Assembly (NCBI RefSeq): GCF_027587195.1
Contig: NZ_JAPDDP010000048.1
Coordinates: 1-54,510 of the forward strand
Reading direction: 5' to 3'
Length of the DNA stretch: 54,510 nt
From: Solirubrobacter phytolaccae
Lineage (GTDB): Bacteria; Actinomycetota; Thermoleophilia; Solirubrobacterales; Solirubrobacteraceae
Notes under the pieces: model-generated
Databases searched by the model: none
Seen by the model: only the letters and a program-made list of their open reading frames with translations
What the model was told of the DNA's origin: nothing
Shown here: piece by piece, positions 36,769 to 45,959 of the stretch
Layout: each line of letters starts with the position of its first letter
Position numbering within the stretch: position 1 is the stretch's first letter
Program-made: the position numbers and the translations under genes

Positions 36769-37634
36769 GCGAGCGCGCCGACCCCGCCGGGAAGGCTCGG
36801 CGTGAGCGCGCGGACGCTGCCGTCCTGCTTGACGAGAGCCGCTTGCGCGCCGTCCGTCCCGACCCGCGAGACGACGATGCCGCCCGGGCCGACGGCGAAC
36901 TCGTACGGCTGGGCTCGCATGCGGGCCACCATGCGTGGGCGCGGACGAGTCCGTGACGCGGTCATCACGCCACGGTCGTGGCTGACGAACCACAGGCGAC
37001 CGTTGGAAGCGACCCCGTACCCGGTGCTGCGCGACGGCGTGCGCACGCGGTAGTGCTCGCGCCCCGTGGCGAGGTTGACCACCACCGTCGTCTCGCGGCC
37101 GGTCGCGAAGTTGGTCGCGTAGGCGGCGTACCGGCCGGCGGCGGTGACGATCGCGACGCGGGTGCCGCGGACGTTGATCCGGCGCACCTTGCCGGTGCGG
37201 ACGTCGCGGAGCTCCAGGCGACCACGGTCCTCGGGCCGGCGGTGCAGCGACACGACGGTGTCGCCGGTCACGTCGACATCGACCCAGGTGCGCGGCAGGC
37301 GCCGGAGCGGGCCGCCGACCGGCCCGTAGTACCCGGCCGACCCGCCGGTCGACGTCTGCGTGAGCAGCGCGAGTGCCGACGTCGATGCCTGGAGCTCCTC
37401 GACGAACCGTGCCGGCTGCGGGATGGAGACCGGGCGGATGCTGCCGTCCAAGCCGTGCAGCGCAAGCGCCGACCGCCCGCCCTTGGGCGTCGAGCCGACC
37501 GCCACGGCAGCGCCCGTCAGCGCGATGTCGTCGTCCGGCGCGACGGTCGCGACACGGGCGTAGTCGGCAACGGCCGGCTGCGCTCCGGTCAGCAGACCGC
37601 ACAGGACGACCGCGCCGACACCGAGGAATCTCAT
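36666..37634 (-). CDS. Secreted beta-propeller-like protein
   Basis: The 322-residue protein has a signal peptide (MRFLGVGAVVLCGLLTGAQP, ending AVA at about residue 23). Repeating short blades follow: DIALTGAAVAVGST, GYYGPVGGPLRRLP, AAGRYAAYATNFATGRET, GYGVASNGRLWFVSHDRG and VGALAYDGATLAFATG. Four Cys near the end could form disulfides. It looks like an exported propeller of unknown role. Its start overlaps the stop of the upstream acetyltransferase gene in ATGA. The 3' end overlaps the DUF1254 gene by 103 nt. Confidence 0.72.
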   Translation of the reverse strand: MRFLGVGAVVLCGLLTGAQPAVADYARVATVAPDDDIALTGAAVAVGSTPKGGRSALALHGLDGSIRPVSIPQPARFVEELQASTSALALLTQTSTGGSAGYYGPVGGPLRRLPRTWVDVDVTGDTVVSLHRRPEDRGRLELRDVRTGKVRRINVRGTRVAIVTAAGRYAAYATNFATGRETTVVVNLATGREHYRVRTPSRSTGYGVASNGRLWFVSHDRGVMTASRTRPRPRMVARMRAQPYEFAVGPGGIVVSRVGTDGAQAALVKQDGSVRALTPSLPGGVGALAYDGATLAFATGSCVFAGPLADAPPVALDGCVTG

Positions 37635-38299
37635 CGCGCGATCGACGCGCGCAGCGTCGCGACCGTGCGGAAGCCCAGCCGTTCGTAGACGCCGTATCCG
37701 TCCGGGCTCGCCTGGAGCGTGGCCGTGACGATCCCATCGGCGCGGGCCTCGGCCAGCGCGCCGGTGAGCAGTCGCGCCGCCAGGCCTCGACGGCGGAACC
37801 GCGCGTCGGTCGCGACGTACTGCACGCTGACGTCGTCGTCCACCCGCAACGTCACCGCCACGCACGCCCACTCGCCGTCGACGCGCAGCCCGTGCGTGCG
37901 CACGCGGGAGTCGTCGATCGCGGCGATCAGCGGGCCGAGCCGCTCCTCCTGGCCGTACGCGCGATCGTTCAATGCGCCGACGACGTCCAGCGGCGGCGAC
38001 TCGACCGCGGGCGCCGCACCGTCCTCGAGCACGAGCCCCATGCACGGCATCGCGATCTCGGTGAGCTCAGTCCGACCGTCGGGAACACCGACGCTCCACA
38101 CGCAGTGCGGAACGTCCACGAGCGACGCACCGTCTTCGGCCACGACCGCGTCCACCCAGTGGTTGTCCGCCGCCCACGGCACGCGCGCGCCGACCACGCC
38201 GGGTGTTCGCACCTCCGCCGCGCCGCCCACGCCCGTCCGCCCCAGGCACGCGAGGGTCTCCGCGAAGCCGGTGATCGAGCGCTGTGCCAGGTCCTGCAC
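37631..38299 (-). CDS. GNAT-family N-acetyltransferase
   Basis: The 222-residue protein shows a divergent N-terminal half and a clear C-terminal GNAT core: WACVAVTLRVDDDVSVQYVA, TDARFRRRGLAARLLTGALA (acetyl-CoA loop R-x-x-G-L-A), then ATLQASPDGYGVYERLGFRTV. N-terminal residues about 1-130 may form a second degenerate GNAT fold. The substrate is unknown. It is the first gene of a pair, overlapping the secreted propeller gene by 4 nt. Confidence 0.87.
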   Translation of the reverse strand: MQDLAQRSITGFAETLACLGRTGVGGAAEVRTPGVVGARVPWAADNHWVDAVVAEDGASLVDVPHCVWSVGVPDGRTELTEIAMPCMGLVLEDGAAPAVESPPLDVVGALNDRAYGQEERLGPLIAAIDDSRVRTHGLRVDGEWACVAVTLRVDDDVSVQYVATDARFRRRGLAARLLTGALAEARADGIVTATLQASPDGYGVYERLGFRTVATLRASIAR

Positions 38300-38356
38300 A
38301 CGGTCAGCCTACGGATGCGTGGTCACATTCTGCGGAGCTGCGCAAGATGCAGGTAG

Positions 38357-38899
38357 ATGAGCGACGACGAACTGCTGGCCGCGGCGGCGCGGGGTGACGG
38401 GGACGCGTTCGCGGCGTTCTACCGTCGCCACGCGGCGCTGGTGCTCGGGTACCTGCGCCGGCGGGTGGCGGAGCCCGAGACGGCCTTCGACCTCGCGGCC
38501 GAGACGTTCGCCGCCGCGCTGCTGAGCGCCGGGCGGTACGAGGCGAACGGGCCGGCCGTGGCGTGGCTGCTCGGGATCGCGCAGAACAAGCTGCTCGAGA
38601 GCCTGCGGCGCGGACGCGTCGAAGCGGCCGCCCGGCGCAAGCTGCGGCTGGAGCCGATCGTGGTCGAGGACACGGACCTGATCGCGGTCGAGGAGCGCGC
38701 CGCGGCAGGCTCCGCACAGCTCGCGGCACTGCTGGCGGAGCTGCCCGAGGAGCAGCGGCGAGCGGTGCTCGCGCGGGTGGTCGACGAGCGTGACTACGAC
38801 GAGATCGCCGCCGAGCTCAGCTGCTCGGAGCAGGTGGTGCGCAAGCGCGTGTCGCGCGGGCTGCGCGCACTGCGAACGCGACTGGAGGAACGGACATGA
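38357..38899 (+). CDS. ECF-type RNA polymerase sigma factor
   Basis: The 180-residue protein has a sigma-2 region (GDAFAAFYRRHAALVLGYL, AFDLAAETFAAALL, and AWLLGIAQNKLLESLRRG) and a sigma-4 region (LAALLAELPEEQRRAVLARVV, YDEIAAELSCSEQVVRKRVS). It starts at ATG 38357 and overlaps the following membrane-protein gene by 4 nt (ATGA), the usual sigma/anti-sigma arrangement. The bases before it contain a GGTCACATT element that might be an autoregulated -35, but that is weak. Confidence 0.93.
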   Translation: MSDDELLAAAARGDGDAFAAFYRRHAALVLGYLRRRVAEPETAFDLAAETFAAALLSAGRYEANGPAVAWLLGIAQNKLLESLRRGRVEAAARRKLRLEPIVVEDTDLIAVEERAAAGSAQLAALLAELPEEQRRAVLARVVDERDYDEIAAELSCSEQVVRKRVSRGLRALRTRLEERT

Positions 38900-39705
38900 A
38901 CGCCTTCGACGTGCTCGAGCGACAGCTGCACGACGCGACCACCCGGCGCCGGCGACGCCGACGCGCGGCCCGGCCGGTGCTGGCGATCGCGTTCGCCACC
39001 GCCGTCGCGATCCTGGCGCTCGTCCTGCTCGACGGCGGGAGCGGCACGCAGACGCCGCCGGCGGACGAGCACGAGGTCACCGCGCCCACCCCCGCGCCGC
39101 AGCCCGTCGACGACGAGGTCGCGTTCTTCTCCCCCGACCCGGACAAGATCGTCTACGTCCGCGCGACCTCGGTCGACCAGGACGGGCTGCCCCTCGTGAC
39201 CGAGGACTGGCACCGCGGGAAGGAGACGCACCGGCTCGTGCGCTGGACCGACAAGGGCGGCAAGGAGTGGGCGCTCGACCACGTGATCAGCGCCGACGGC
39301 GTCATGCGGCAGATCAACGAGGAAGGCGGGTACCGCGTCATCCGCCGCTCCGACATGGAGGACGCCCGGAACGCCATCAACCAGGAGCAGGCGGGCTTCC
39401 TCGCCGACTTCCAGCGGCGCTTCGAGGAGGGCTCGCTGGACCCCGTGCAGCGGGAGTTCGCCGGCCGGCCCGCGCTCCGCTACCACGTCCCGCACGACCC
39501 GAAGCGCGTCGGCCCGGTCGGCCCCGACCAGTCCTACTACGTGGATAGTGAGACGGGCAAGCCGCTGGGGTTCACGAGCGCGATGCGGATCAACCCGGAC
39601 CAGACCATGGAGACCACCCAGACCGTCGACGCGATCGAAGTGCTCGAGCCCACGCCCGAGAACCTGGACAAGCTGCGCACGCTCACCCTCCAGCGCAGGC
39701 GATGA
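38896..39705 (+). CDS. Single-pass membrane protein coupled to sigma factor, putative anti-sigma
   Basis: The 269-residue protein has a short cytoplasmic N-terminus with a run of Arg (residues 17-26), a helix about 27-46 (VLAIAFATAVAILALVLLDG) and a large outside domain to the end. Position, ATGA coupling and topology fit an anti-sigma factor, but the N-terminus is too short for a standard zinc anti-sigma domain and lacks its H-x3-C-x2-C motif. The outside domain resembles CU044_5270-type proteins found beside ECF sigma genes. Anti-sigma role is therefore inferred from location only. Confidence 0.7.
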   Translation: MNAFDVLERQLHDATTRRRRRRRAARPVLAIAFATAVAILALVLLDGGSGTQTPPADEHEVTAPTPAPQPVDDEVAFFSPDPDKIVYVRATSVDQDGLPLVTEDWHRGKETHRLVRWTDKGGKEWALDHVISADGVMRQINEEGGYRVIRRSDMEDARNAINQEQAGFLADFQRRFEEGSLDPVQREFAGRPALRYHVPHDPKRVGPVGPDQSYYVDSETGKPLGFTSAMRINPDQTMETTQTVDAIEVLEPTPENLDKLRTLTLQRRR

Positions 39706-40310
39706 GTTTCGGGCGCCCGGCGCGTCCTGGCTCCATGTCCACAACGCTGATGGTCGACTTCATCATCTCGCTCGACGGGTACGGCGGCGCGGAGGGCTGG
39801 CCCGGCTTCTGGGGCATGGAGGGTCCCGAGTACCTCGCGTGGATCGGCGAGGGCTCGGAGACCGAGCACACGACGCTGATGGGCGCGAAGACGTACCGGC
39901 TGATGTCCGGATTCGCCGCCGAGCTGCCCGACGATCCCGGCATGGCCGCGATGGCCGACCTGCCCAAGGTGGTGTTCTCCTCCACCCTGAAGGAGCCGCT
40001 CTCGTGGGCGAACACGACCCTCGTCTCCGGCGACGCGGTCGAGGCGGTGCGCGAGATGAAGGAGCAGGGCGACCGCCCGCTGCGCACGCTCGGCAGCGTC
40101 AGCCTGTGCCGCTCGCTGCTCAAGGCGGGCCTGGTGGACCGCTACCGCGTGGTCGTGTTCCCCGTCATCACCGGCGCGACCGGCAACGACCGCATCTTCG
40201 ACGGCTACCCCGACGTCGCGCTCGAGCTGGTCGAGCACCGCCTGTTCGACGGCAAGCTGCAGCTCCTGGAGTACATCCCCACCGTGTTGGACGGCCCGCC
40301 ACGACCGTAA
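39702..40310 (+). CDS. Dihydrofolate-reductase-family (RibD C-terminal) protein
   Basis: The 202-residue protein has the RibD_C fold: TTLMVDFIISLDGYGGAEGW, TTLMGAKTYRLMSGF, KVVFSSTLKEPLSWANT, TLGSVSLCRSLLKAGLVD and VVFPVITGATGNDRIFDG. ATG 39702 overlaps the preceding stop as ATGA. An internal ATG 39735 begins the conserved domain and may be the real start. It is a paralogue of the protein at 31555-32133. It probably uses NADPH; substrate unknown. Co-transcription with the sigma factor suggests it is part of that regulon. Confidence 0.87.
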   Translation: MSFGRPARPGSMSTTLMVDFIISLDGYGGAEGWPGFWGMEGPEYLAWIGEGSETEHTTLMGAKTYRLMSGFAAELPDDPGMAAMADLPKVVFSSTLKEPLSWANTTLVSGDAVEAVREMKEQGDRPLRTLGSVSLCRSLLKAGLVDRYRVVVFPVITGATGNDRIFDGYPDVALELVEHRLFDGKLQLLEYIPTVLDGPPRP

Positions 40311-40341
40311 TTGATCGATTACGTCATTTCTCATCACCGAC

Positions 40342-40366
40342 TTGACACAAAACGATCAAAATGATC
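40342..40366 (+). promoter_or_regulatory. Probable promoter -35 and palindrome upstream of rhamnosidase
   Basis: A perfect TTGACA lies at 40342-40347, in a short AT-rich island that contrasts with the GC-rich surroundings. Just downstream is the 13-base palindrome GATCA-AAA-TGATC at 40354-40366, well placed to overlap the promoter spacer and act as operator. No convincing -10 box is seen at 17 bases. A related half-site TTGATC occurs at 40311. Repression relieved by plant-derived sugar is a natural guess. Confidence 0.45.
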
Positions 40367-40397
40367 CACTCCTCACGAGGTCAACGAGAGGAGAGAC

Positions 40398-43300
40398 GTG
40401 TTGCACCGATGGACGCGAGCGGCCCTGGCCGCTTCGCTGGTCATCGCCCTTTCGCCTGCGGCGGCCCACGCCGCGACGCTGTCAGTCAGCGGGTTGCGGA
40501 TGGACGACCGGGCCGACCAGCCACTGGGCGTGGACGACACGACGCCGACCTTCAGCTGGACGCTGAACGGGACGGGCGCCGCCGCCCGGCAGACCGCGTA
40601 CCAGGTGCGCGTGACCGACGCGTCCGGCGCGTCGCTGTGGGACTCCGGGAAGGTCGCCGGCACCGCCGGCCGCGCCGCCTACCAGGGCGCGCCGCTCGCC
40701 TCGCGCACGAAGGTCGAGTGGCAGGTCCGGGCGTGGGACGGCAACGGCGACGCCACCGACTGGAGCGCCACCTCGTCCTTCGAGATGGGCCTCGTGCAGC
40801 CGTCCGACTGGGGCACGGCGAAGTGGATCCACCTCCCGCCGCCACCGCTGAACCGCGGCGTCACGTACGACGTCGGGAACGCCGAGGGTCGCTACGTGCG
40901 CCTCGACGTGACCAAGCTCGGCCTGGGCGTCTACGAGTCTTCCTACAGCGCGGTCGTGAACCGCATCCAGCTCGTCGAGATGCAGGTGCTCGCGCCCGAC
41001 GGCACCAACCTCGCGCTCAACAAGAGCGTGTCCGCGTTCGACCAGTTCAGCTCGCAGGGCTGGGGCACGAAGCTCCTCACCGACGGCAAGATCATCAGCC
41101 CCGGCTACATGAGCCGCCACCTGTTCTCCCAGGACGCGAGCGCGCAGTCCAAGTGGGTGCAGATCGACCTCGGGTCGGTGCAGAAGTTCAGCAAGATCGT
41201 GCTGTTCCCGCGCAGCGACTCGCGCACGCCGGACGGCCAGATCCCGAACTACCCGGTCGACTTCACGCTGCGCACCGGCACGACCTCGACGCCGTCCACG
41301 GTGATGAAGACGGTCACGAGCGAGCCGAACCCGCAGGGCCCTGATCTCAGCAACCCGCTGCCGATCTTCGCCAAGCCGTTCACCGCCGCCAAGCCGGTGG
41401 CCAAGGCGCGCCTGTACCTGGCCGGCCTCGGCTACGCGGACGCCACGATCAACGGCCAGCGCGTCACGGACACCGTCCTGCCCGGCGTCAGCAACCCGCT
41501 CAAGTCGGTCGAGTACGGCGCCTACGACGTCACGAGCCTCCTCAAGAACGGCGACAACACGCTCGGCGTCGCGCTCGGCAACGGGCAGACGAACGTGAAC
41601 CCGCAGGCCAACGCGGACGCGGGCCGCACCGACGTCTACACGAAGTTCAACTCGATCCCCGTCCCCCAGGGCACGCTGCTCAGCCCCGTGGCCGCCGGCG
41701 CGACCACGCTCACGCTCGACAGCGTCACCGGCTACGCGGTGGGTGACAGCGTCAACGTGGACACGCTCGACGGCGGCTCCCGCCTGGAGTCGCGCAAGGT
41801 CACCGCGATCGGCACGAACACGCTGACGATCGACGCCCCGCTCACCCACGATCACCCCGCCGGGATCGAGGTCCTGGGCAGCGGCGCGCGCACGGCGATG
41901 GCGGTCACGCCACGCCTGATCGGCCGCCTCGAGCTCACCTACGCCGACGGCACGACGGACACGATCGTCACCGACCCGAGCTTCAAGACCAAGCATGGTC
42001 CGACGATCACCGAGAACTACTACGCGGGTGTCGATTACGACGCGCGCAAGGCTCAGCCGGGCTGGGACGAGCCGAACCCGGACCTGTCCGGCTGGGAGGC
42101 GGCCAGCATCACCTCGCCCCCGTCGCTCGACACCAAGCTCGTGTGGCGCGAGGCGCCGCCGGTCCGCATCCAGCGCACGTTCAAGGCGACGCAGATCAAG
42201 AAGGTCGCGACTGGCTCGTACTCCTTCAACCTCGGTCAGAACTTCGCGGGCATCCCCAAGCTGACGCTCAAGAACGTCCCCGCCGGCACGGTGATCAAGA
42301 TCGTCCCGGGTGAGTCGTGGGCCGGGAACGGCGCGGTGAGCACCGCCTCCTCCGGCTCCCCCACCGGCATCTTCAACACCTACACCACGAGCGGCGCGCC
42401 CACCGAGACCTTCGCGCCGACCTCGATGTACCACGGCTTCCAGTACGTGCAGATCAGCGGCCTGCCCGCCGACTACGTGCCCGACGAGACCACCCTCGTC
42501 GGCGAGGCCACCAACGCCGATGTGCCGGATGGCGGCTCGGTCACCACCGACAGCGACCTGATCAACACCGTGCACCGCATGGCGGAGTGGTCGATCCGCT
42601 CGAACATGCAGTCGACGTTCACGGACTGCCCGCACCGCGAGAAGCTCGCGTGGCTCGCGGACATGATCCAGTCGATGGGCTCTATCAGCGCCCAGTTCGA
42701 CGTGGCGGGCTACCTGCGGGGGATGCAGCGCCACATGCTCGAGGCGCAGCTGCCGGACGGGCTGGTGCCGGGCACGGCACCCGAGTTCCCGATCTTCGGT
42801 GGCGGCTACCGCGACGACGTCAACTGGGGCGGCGCGTTCATCATCACGCCGTACACGCTGTGGCAGACCTACGGCGACACGCGCACGATGCGCGAGTACT
42901 ACGCGCCGATGCAGGCCTACCTCGCCTACGTGCGCAAGCAGGTCGGCGCGAACGGACTGCTGATCAGCGGTCTGAAGGACTGGATCGCCGGCGACACGAC
43001 GACCACCGCCGAGGCGACCGGCACGTACGGGCTGTACGTGATCGCCGACCAGATGGCGCAGATGGCGGGCGAGCTCGGCAAGAGCGCCGACGCGGCCGAC
43101 TACCGCGCGCTCGCCACCAGCCTCGCGACCGCGTTCAACACCGCGTTCTACGACCCGGCGACGAAGACCTATCCGGGCTCGCAGGCGATGGCGGCGCTCC
43201 CGCTCGCGATGGGGATCGTGCCCGCGGGTGCGGAGGCGACCGTCCTGCAGTCGCTCGTCGACCGCATCTACGCCTACCACCCGGGCGGGTCCGGTCCGCA

Positions 43301-44207
43301 CATGAGCGGCGGGACGGTCTCGCTGCAGGCGACGTATCGCGTGCTGATGGACCACGACCGCGGCGACGTGCTGTGGGACGTGCTGCAGGAGCCGAGCGCG
43401 CCGAGCTACGCGAACTTCTTCAACCAGGGACGCACGACGATCCCCGAGTCGTGGGACTTCGCGGGCTCGCAGAACCACATGATCCTGCTGCAGATCGACG
43501 AGTGGTTCAGCAAGGGCCTGACCGGCATCCGCCAGGCCCCGGGCTCGGTCGGCTACGAGCGCGTGATCGTCAAGCCGCAGGCGGTCGGGAACCTCGGCCA
43601 CGTGTCCGGCTCCTACAACACGCCGCGCGGCACCATCACGAGCGAGTGGACCAAGGGCGCGTACGGCGTGACCTCGATGAAGGTCACGGTGCCCGCGGGC
43701 ACGGCGGCGACGGTCTACGTGCCCGCCGCGGCGACGCAGTCGTTCGTCGCCACCACCGGAAAGGCCACCCCGAAGGGCCGCGTCGACGGCTACCAGGTGT
43801 TCGAGATCGAGCCCGGCGCGGTGGAGTTCCGCCAGGGCACTTCGAGCGAAGGCACGGTCGGCGGTTCCGTCCCGGCGACGCTCTCCCTCAGCCTCGGCGC
43901 GCCCGCCACGTTCGGCACGTTCACGCCCGGCCTCGCGAAGGAGTACACGGCGACCACCAAGGCCACCGTGATCTCCACCGCCGGGGACGCGGCGCTGAGC
44001 GTGAGCGAGCCCGGCCACCTGACCAACGGCGCGTTCAGCCTGCCCGAGCCGCTGCGGGTGTCGCTCAGCAAGTCGGCGTGGACCGCGCCAGTGTCCAACG
44101 ACACGGTGGACGTCGACTTCAAGCAGACGATCAAGGCCGACGACGCGCTGCGCACCGGCAGCTACGCGAAGACCTTGACCTTCACGCTGTCGACGACGAC
44201 GCCCTAA
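40398..44207 (+). CDS. Secreted multidomain alpha-L-rhamnosidase (GH78)
   Basis: This 1269-residue protein is the largest in the window. It has a signal peptide 1-26, an Ig/FN3-like N-domain about 30-135 (TPTFSWTLNGTG, VEWQVRAWDGNG), a discoidin-like insert about 150-310 (WVQIDLGSVQKFSKIVLFPR), the rhamnosidase N domain about 335-640 with another insertion, and the six-hairpin catalytic domain about 690-1040 carrying STFTDCPHREKLAWLADM and TTIPESWDFAG. C-terminal beta domains and a further extension follow to 1269. It should release rhamnose from plant or bacterial glycans outside the cell. GTG 40398 has a GAGAGGAGAG site. The discoidin module may bind the substrate. Confidence 0.92.
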   Translation: MLHRWTRAALAASLVIALSPAAAHAATLSVSGLRMDDRADQPLGVDDTTPTFSWTLNGTGAAARQTAYQVRVTDASGASLWDSGKVAGTAGRAAYQGAPLASRTKVEWQVRAWDGNGDATDWSATSSFEMGLVQPSDWGTAKWIHLPPPPLNRGVTYDVGNAEGRYVRLDVTKLGLGVYESSYSAVVNRIQLVEMQVLAPDGTNLALNKSVSAFDQFSSQGWGTKLLTDGKIISPGYMSRHLFSQDASAQSKWVQIDLGSVQKFSKIVLFPRSDSRTPDGQIPNYPVDFTLRTGTTSTPSTVMKTVTSEPNPQGPDLSNPLPIFAKPFTAAKPVAKARLYLAGLGYADATINGQRVTDTVLPGVSNPLKSVEYGAYDVTSLLKNGDNTLGVALGNGQTNVNPQANADAGRTDVYTKFNSIPVPQGTLLSPVAAGATTLTLDSVTGYAVGDSVNVDTLDGGSRLESRKVTAIGTNTLTIDAPLTHDHPAGIEVLGSGARTAMAVTPRLIGRLELTYADGTTDTIVTDPSFKTKHGPTITENYYAGVDYDARKAQPGWDEPNPDLSGWEAASITSPPSLDTKLVWREAPPVRIQRTFKATQIKKVATGSYSFNLGQNFAGIPKLTLKNVPAGTVIKIVPGESWAGNGAVSTASSGSPTGIFNTYTTSGAPTETFAPTSMYHGFQYVQISGLPADYVPDETTLVGEATNADVPDGGSVTTDSDLINTVHRMAEWSIRSNMQSTFTDCPHREKLAWLADMIQSMGSISAQFDVAGYLRGMQRHMLEAQLPDGLVPGTAPEFPIFGGGYRDDVNWGGAFIITPYTLWQTYGDTRTMREYYAPMQAYLAYVRKQVGANGLLISGLKDWIAGDTTTTAEATGTYGLYVIADQMAQMAGELGKSADAADYRALATSLATAFNTAFYDPATKTYPGSQAMAALPLAMGIVPAGAEATVLQSLVDRIYAYHPGGSGPHMSGGTVSLQATYRVLMDHDRGDVLWDVLQEPSAPSYANFFNQGRTTIPESWDFAGSQNHMILLQIDEWFSKGLTGIRQAPGSVGYERVIVKPQAVGNLGHVSGSYNTPRGTITSEWTKGAYGVTSMKVTVPAGTAATVYVPAAATQSFVATTGKATPKGRVDGYQVFEIEPGAVEFRQGTSSEGTVGGSVPATLSLSLGAPATFGTFTPGLAKEYTATTKATVISTAGDAALSVSEPGHLTNGAFSLPEPLRVSLSKSAWTAPVSNDTVDVDFKQTIKADDALRTGSYAKTLTFTLSTTTP

Positions 44208-45949
44208 GCGAGCGCCGCGTGCGAGATCGGCTCGGCGGTGGCGCCGAGCCGGTCGAGCACGCGGCACAGCGCGTCGACGACGTGCGCGTCGAACTGCGTG
44301 CCGGCGCCGCGCCGGAGCTCCTCGACGGCGAACGCCTGGCCGGGCGCGGTGCGGTACGGGCGGTCGGAGGTCATGGCCTCGTAGGCGTCGGCGACGAGGA
44401 TGATCCGCGACTCGAGCGGGATCGCGTCACCGACGAGCCCGTCCGGGTAGCCGCGGCCGTCGACGCGCTCGTGGTGGTGGCGGACCCACTGCGCCTCCTG
44501 CGGGAGGCCGGCGGCCTGCACGATCTCGTAGCCGAGGACGGCGTGCTCCTGCATGACCTCGTACTCGTCGTCGGTCAGGCCGGCGGGCTTGTTGAGGATG
44601 CTGTCCGGGACGCCGATCTTCCCGACGTCGTGCAGCAGGCCGGCGAGCCGCATGCGAGCGAGCCGGTCCCCCGCGAAGCCGAGCTCGGTGGCGATCAGCG
44701 CGGCGAGCTGCGAGACGGTCTGGCAGTGGCTGCGGGTGTAGGAGTCCTTCGCGTCCACCGCGCGGGCGAGCGCGGAGGCGAGCGTCTGAGTGTGCCGCTC
44801 GTCGACGCGCGGCGCGTCGCCGCGCGGTTCCATCTCGCGCGTGTAGATCGCGGCGTGCTGGCGCAGCGCCTTGGCGCGCAGCAGGGCCATGTCGGCTTCG
44901 CGGATGAGCTCGTCGCGCGGCCGCAGCGCCTCGGCCTCGGCGATCCCCGCCGTGGCGGTGAAGCCGGGCAGCTCGGCGCGCAACCGCTGCGCGAACTCGA
45001 GCGCGCCCCAGGCGCGCGTGTCCGGCAGGATCACGGCGAACTCGTCCCCGCCGATGCGGTACGCCTGGTCCGCGCCGCGCATCGTCGCGCGCAGCGTGTC
45101 GGCCAGCGCGCGGATGCGCTCGTCGCCCGCCTGGTGCCCCTGCGTGTCGTTGAGCGTCTTGAGGTCGTCGAGGTCGACCAGCGCCAGGGCCAGCGGCAGG
45201 CCGGTGCGCGCGGCGTGCTGCAGCTCGCGAGCGAGGTCCTCGTGGAACACGCGGTGGTTGCGCAGGCCCGTGAGCGGGTCCGTGCTGGCCATCTTCGCGA
45301 GGCGCTCGAGCTCCTCGGCACGGGCGGCGTTCAGTCGGCGCCGCTGCGTGCGCAGCAGCAGGCCGAGCAGGGTGAAGATGCCCGCCGCGGCCACGATCAC
45401 GATCATCGCGCCGCGGATGACCCGGTCCAGCTTCGCGCTGGCCTGCTCGCCGAGGCCACGCGCGCCGTCGGTGGCGTCGTCGGCCTCACGGGCGATCGTG
45501 TTGCCGATGTACGCGGACAGGGCGCGCGCGACATCCGCGCTCGCGGTGTCCGCGAACACCTGGCCGGCGAAGCGGCGATACGTCATGTGCTCGGCGCGCA
45601 GGCTCTTCGCGTCGGGGCCGACCTCGGCCAGCGCCGCGTCCACGTCGGCCACGGCACGCACGTGCGCGGTCGCGTCGCGGGTGAGCAGTGCGCTCTGCTC
45701 GCGGCCGTGGGCGACGTACGCCTCGCGGTACGCGTCGCTGATCCGGTCGCTCGCCGACGCGTGGCGGGACGCCTCAGCGGCGTCGCGGGCGCCGATCACG
45801 AGCCCGCAGGCCATCACCAGGACGGCGAGTACGCCGCCCCAGACGGCGATCGTAAAGAGAGCGGTTGGCCGGTGCACCGTGCACAGGACATCGTCCGGCG
45901 TCAACGGAACTTGAGCGGTGAGCACGATGACGGACGGTCGTCCTGTCAT
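44204..45949 (-). CDS. Membrane protein with GGDEF and HD-GYP domains
   Basis: This is a protein of about 581 residues. A helix near residues 30-50 and another at about 180-200 enclose an outside four-helix sensor. A GGDEF domain follows (MASTDPLTGLRNHRVFHEDL, RIGGDEFAVIL intact), then an HD-GYP domain at about 395-560 (LLHDVGKIGVPDSIL, HHERVDGRGYPDG). Both cyclic di-GMP synthesis and hydrolysis are thus encoded, and either may dominate. ATG 45949 has GGAG six bases upstream. Other starts (GTG 45927, 45877) are possible because the divergent SDR gene begins 10 bases away. It overlaps the rhamnosidase stop by 4 nt. Confidence 0.9.
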   Translation of the reverse strand: MTGRPSVIVLTAQVPLTPDDVLCTVHRPTALFTIAVWGGVLAVLVMACGLVIGARDAAEASRHASASDRISDAYREAYVAHGREQSALLTRDATAHVRAVADVDAALAEVGPDAKSLRAEHMTYRRFAGQVFADTASADVARALSAYIGNTIAREADDATDGARGLGEQASAKLDRVIRGAMIVIVAAAGIFTLLGLLLRTQRRRLNAARAEELERLAKMASTDPLTGLRNHRVFHEDLARELQHAARTGLPLALALVDLDDLKTLNDTQGHQAGDERIRALADTLRATMRGADQAYRIGGDEFAVILPDTRAWGALEFAQRLRAELPGFTATAGIAEAEALRPRDELIREADMALLRAKALRQHAAIYTREMEPRGDAPRVDERHTQTLASALARAVDAKDSYTRSHCQTVSQLAALIATELGFAGDRLARMRLAGLLHDVGKIGVPDSILNKPAGLTDDEYEVMQEHAVLGYEIVQAAGLPQEAQWVRHHHERVDGRGYPDGLVGDAIPLESRIILVADAYEAMTSDRPYRTAPGQAFAVEELRRGAGTQFDAHVVDALCRVLDRLGATAEPISHAALA

Positions 45950-45959
45950 CGTTGGCTCC

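Noticed and set aside
34981-37737. A 918-codon minus-strand frame opposite the DUF1254 gene
   Set aside because: Shadow of the DUF1254 gene and the propeller gene.
40482-44267. A 1261-codon minus-strand frame opposite the rhamnosidase
   Set aside because: The rhamnosidase catalytic motifs and signal peptide are on the plus strand, so this is a shadow.
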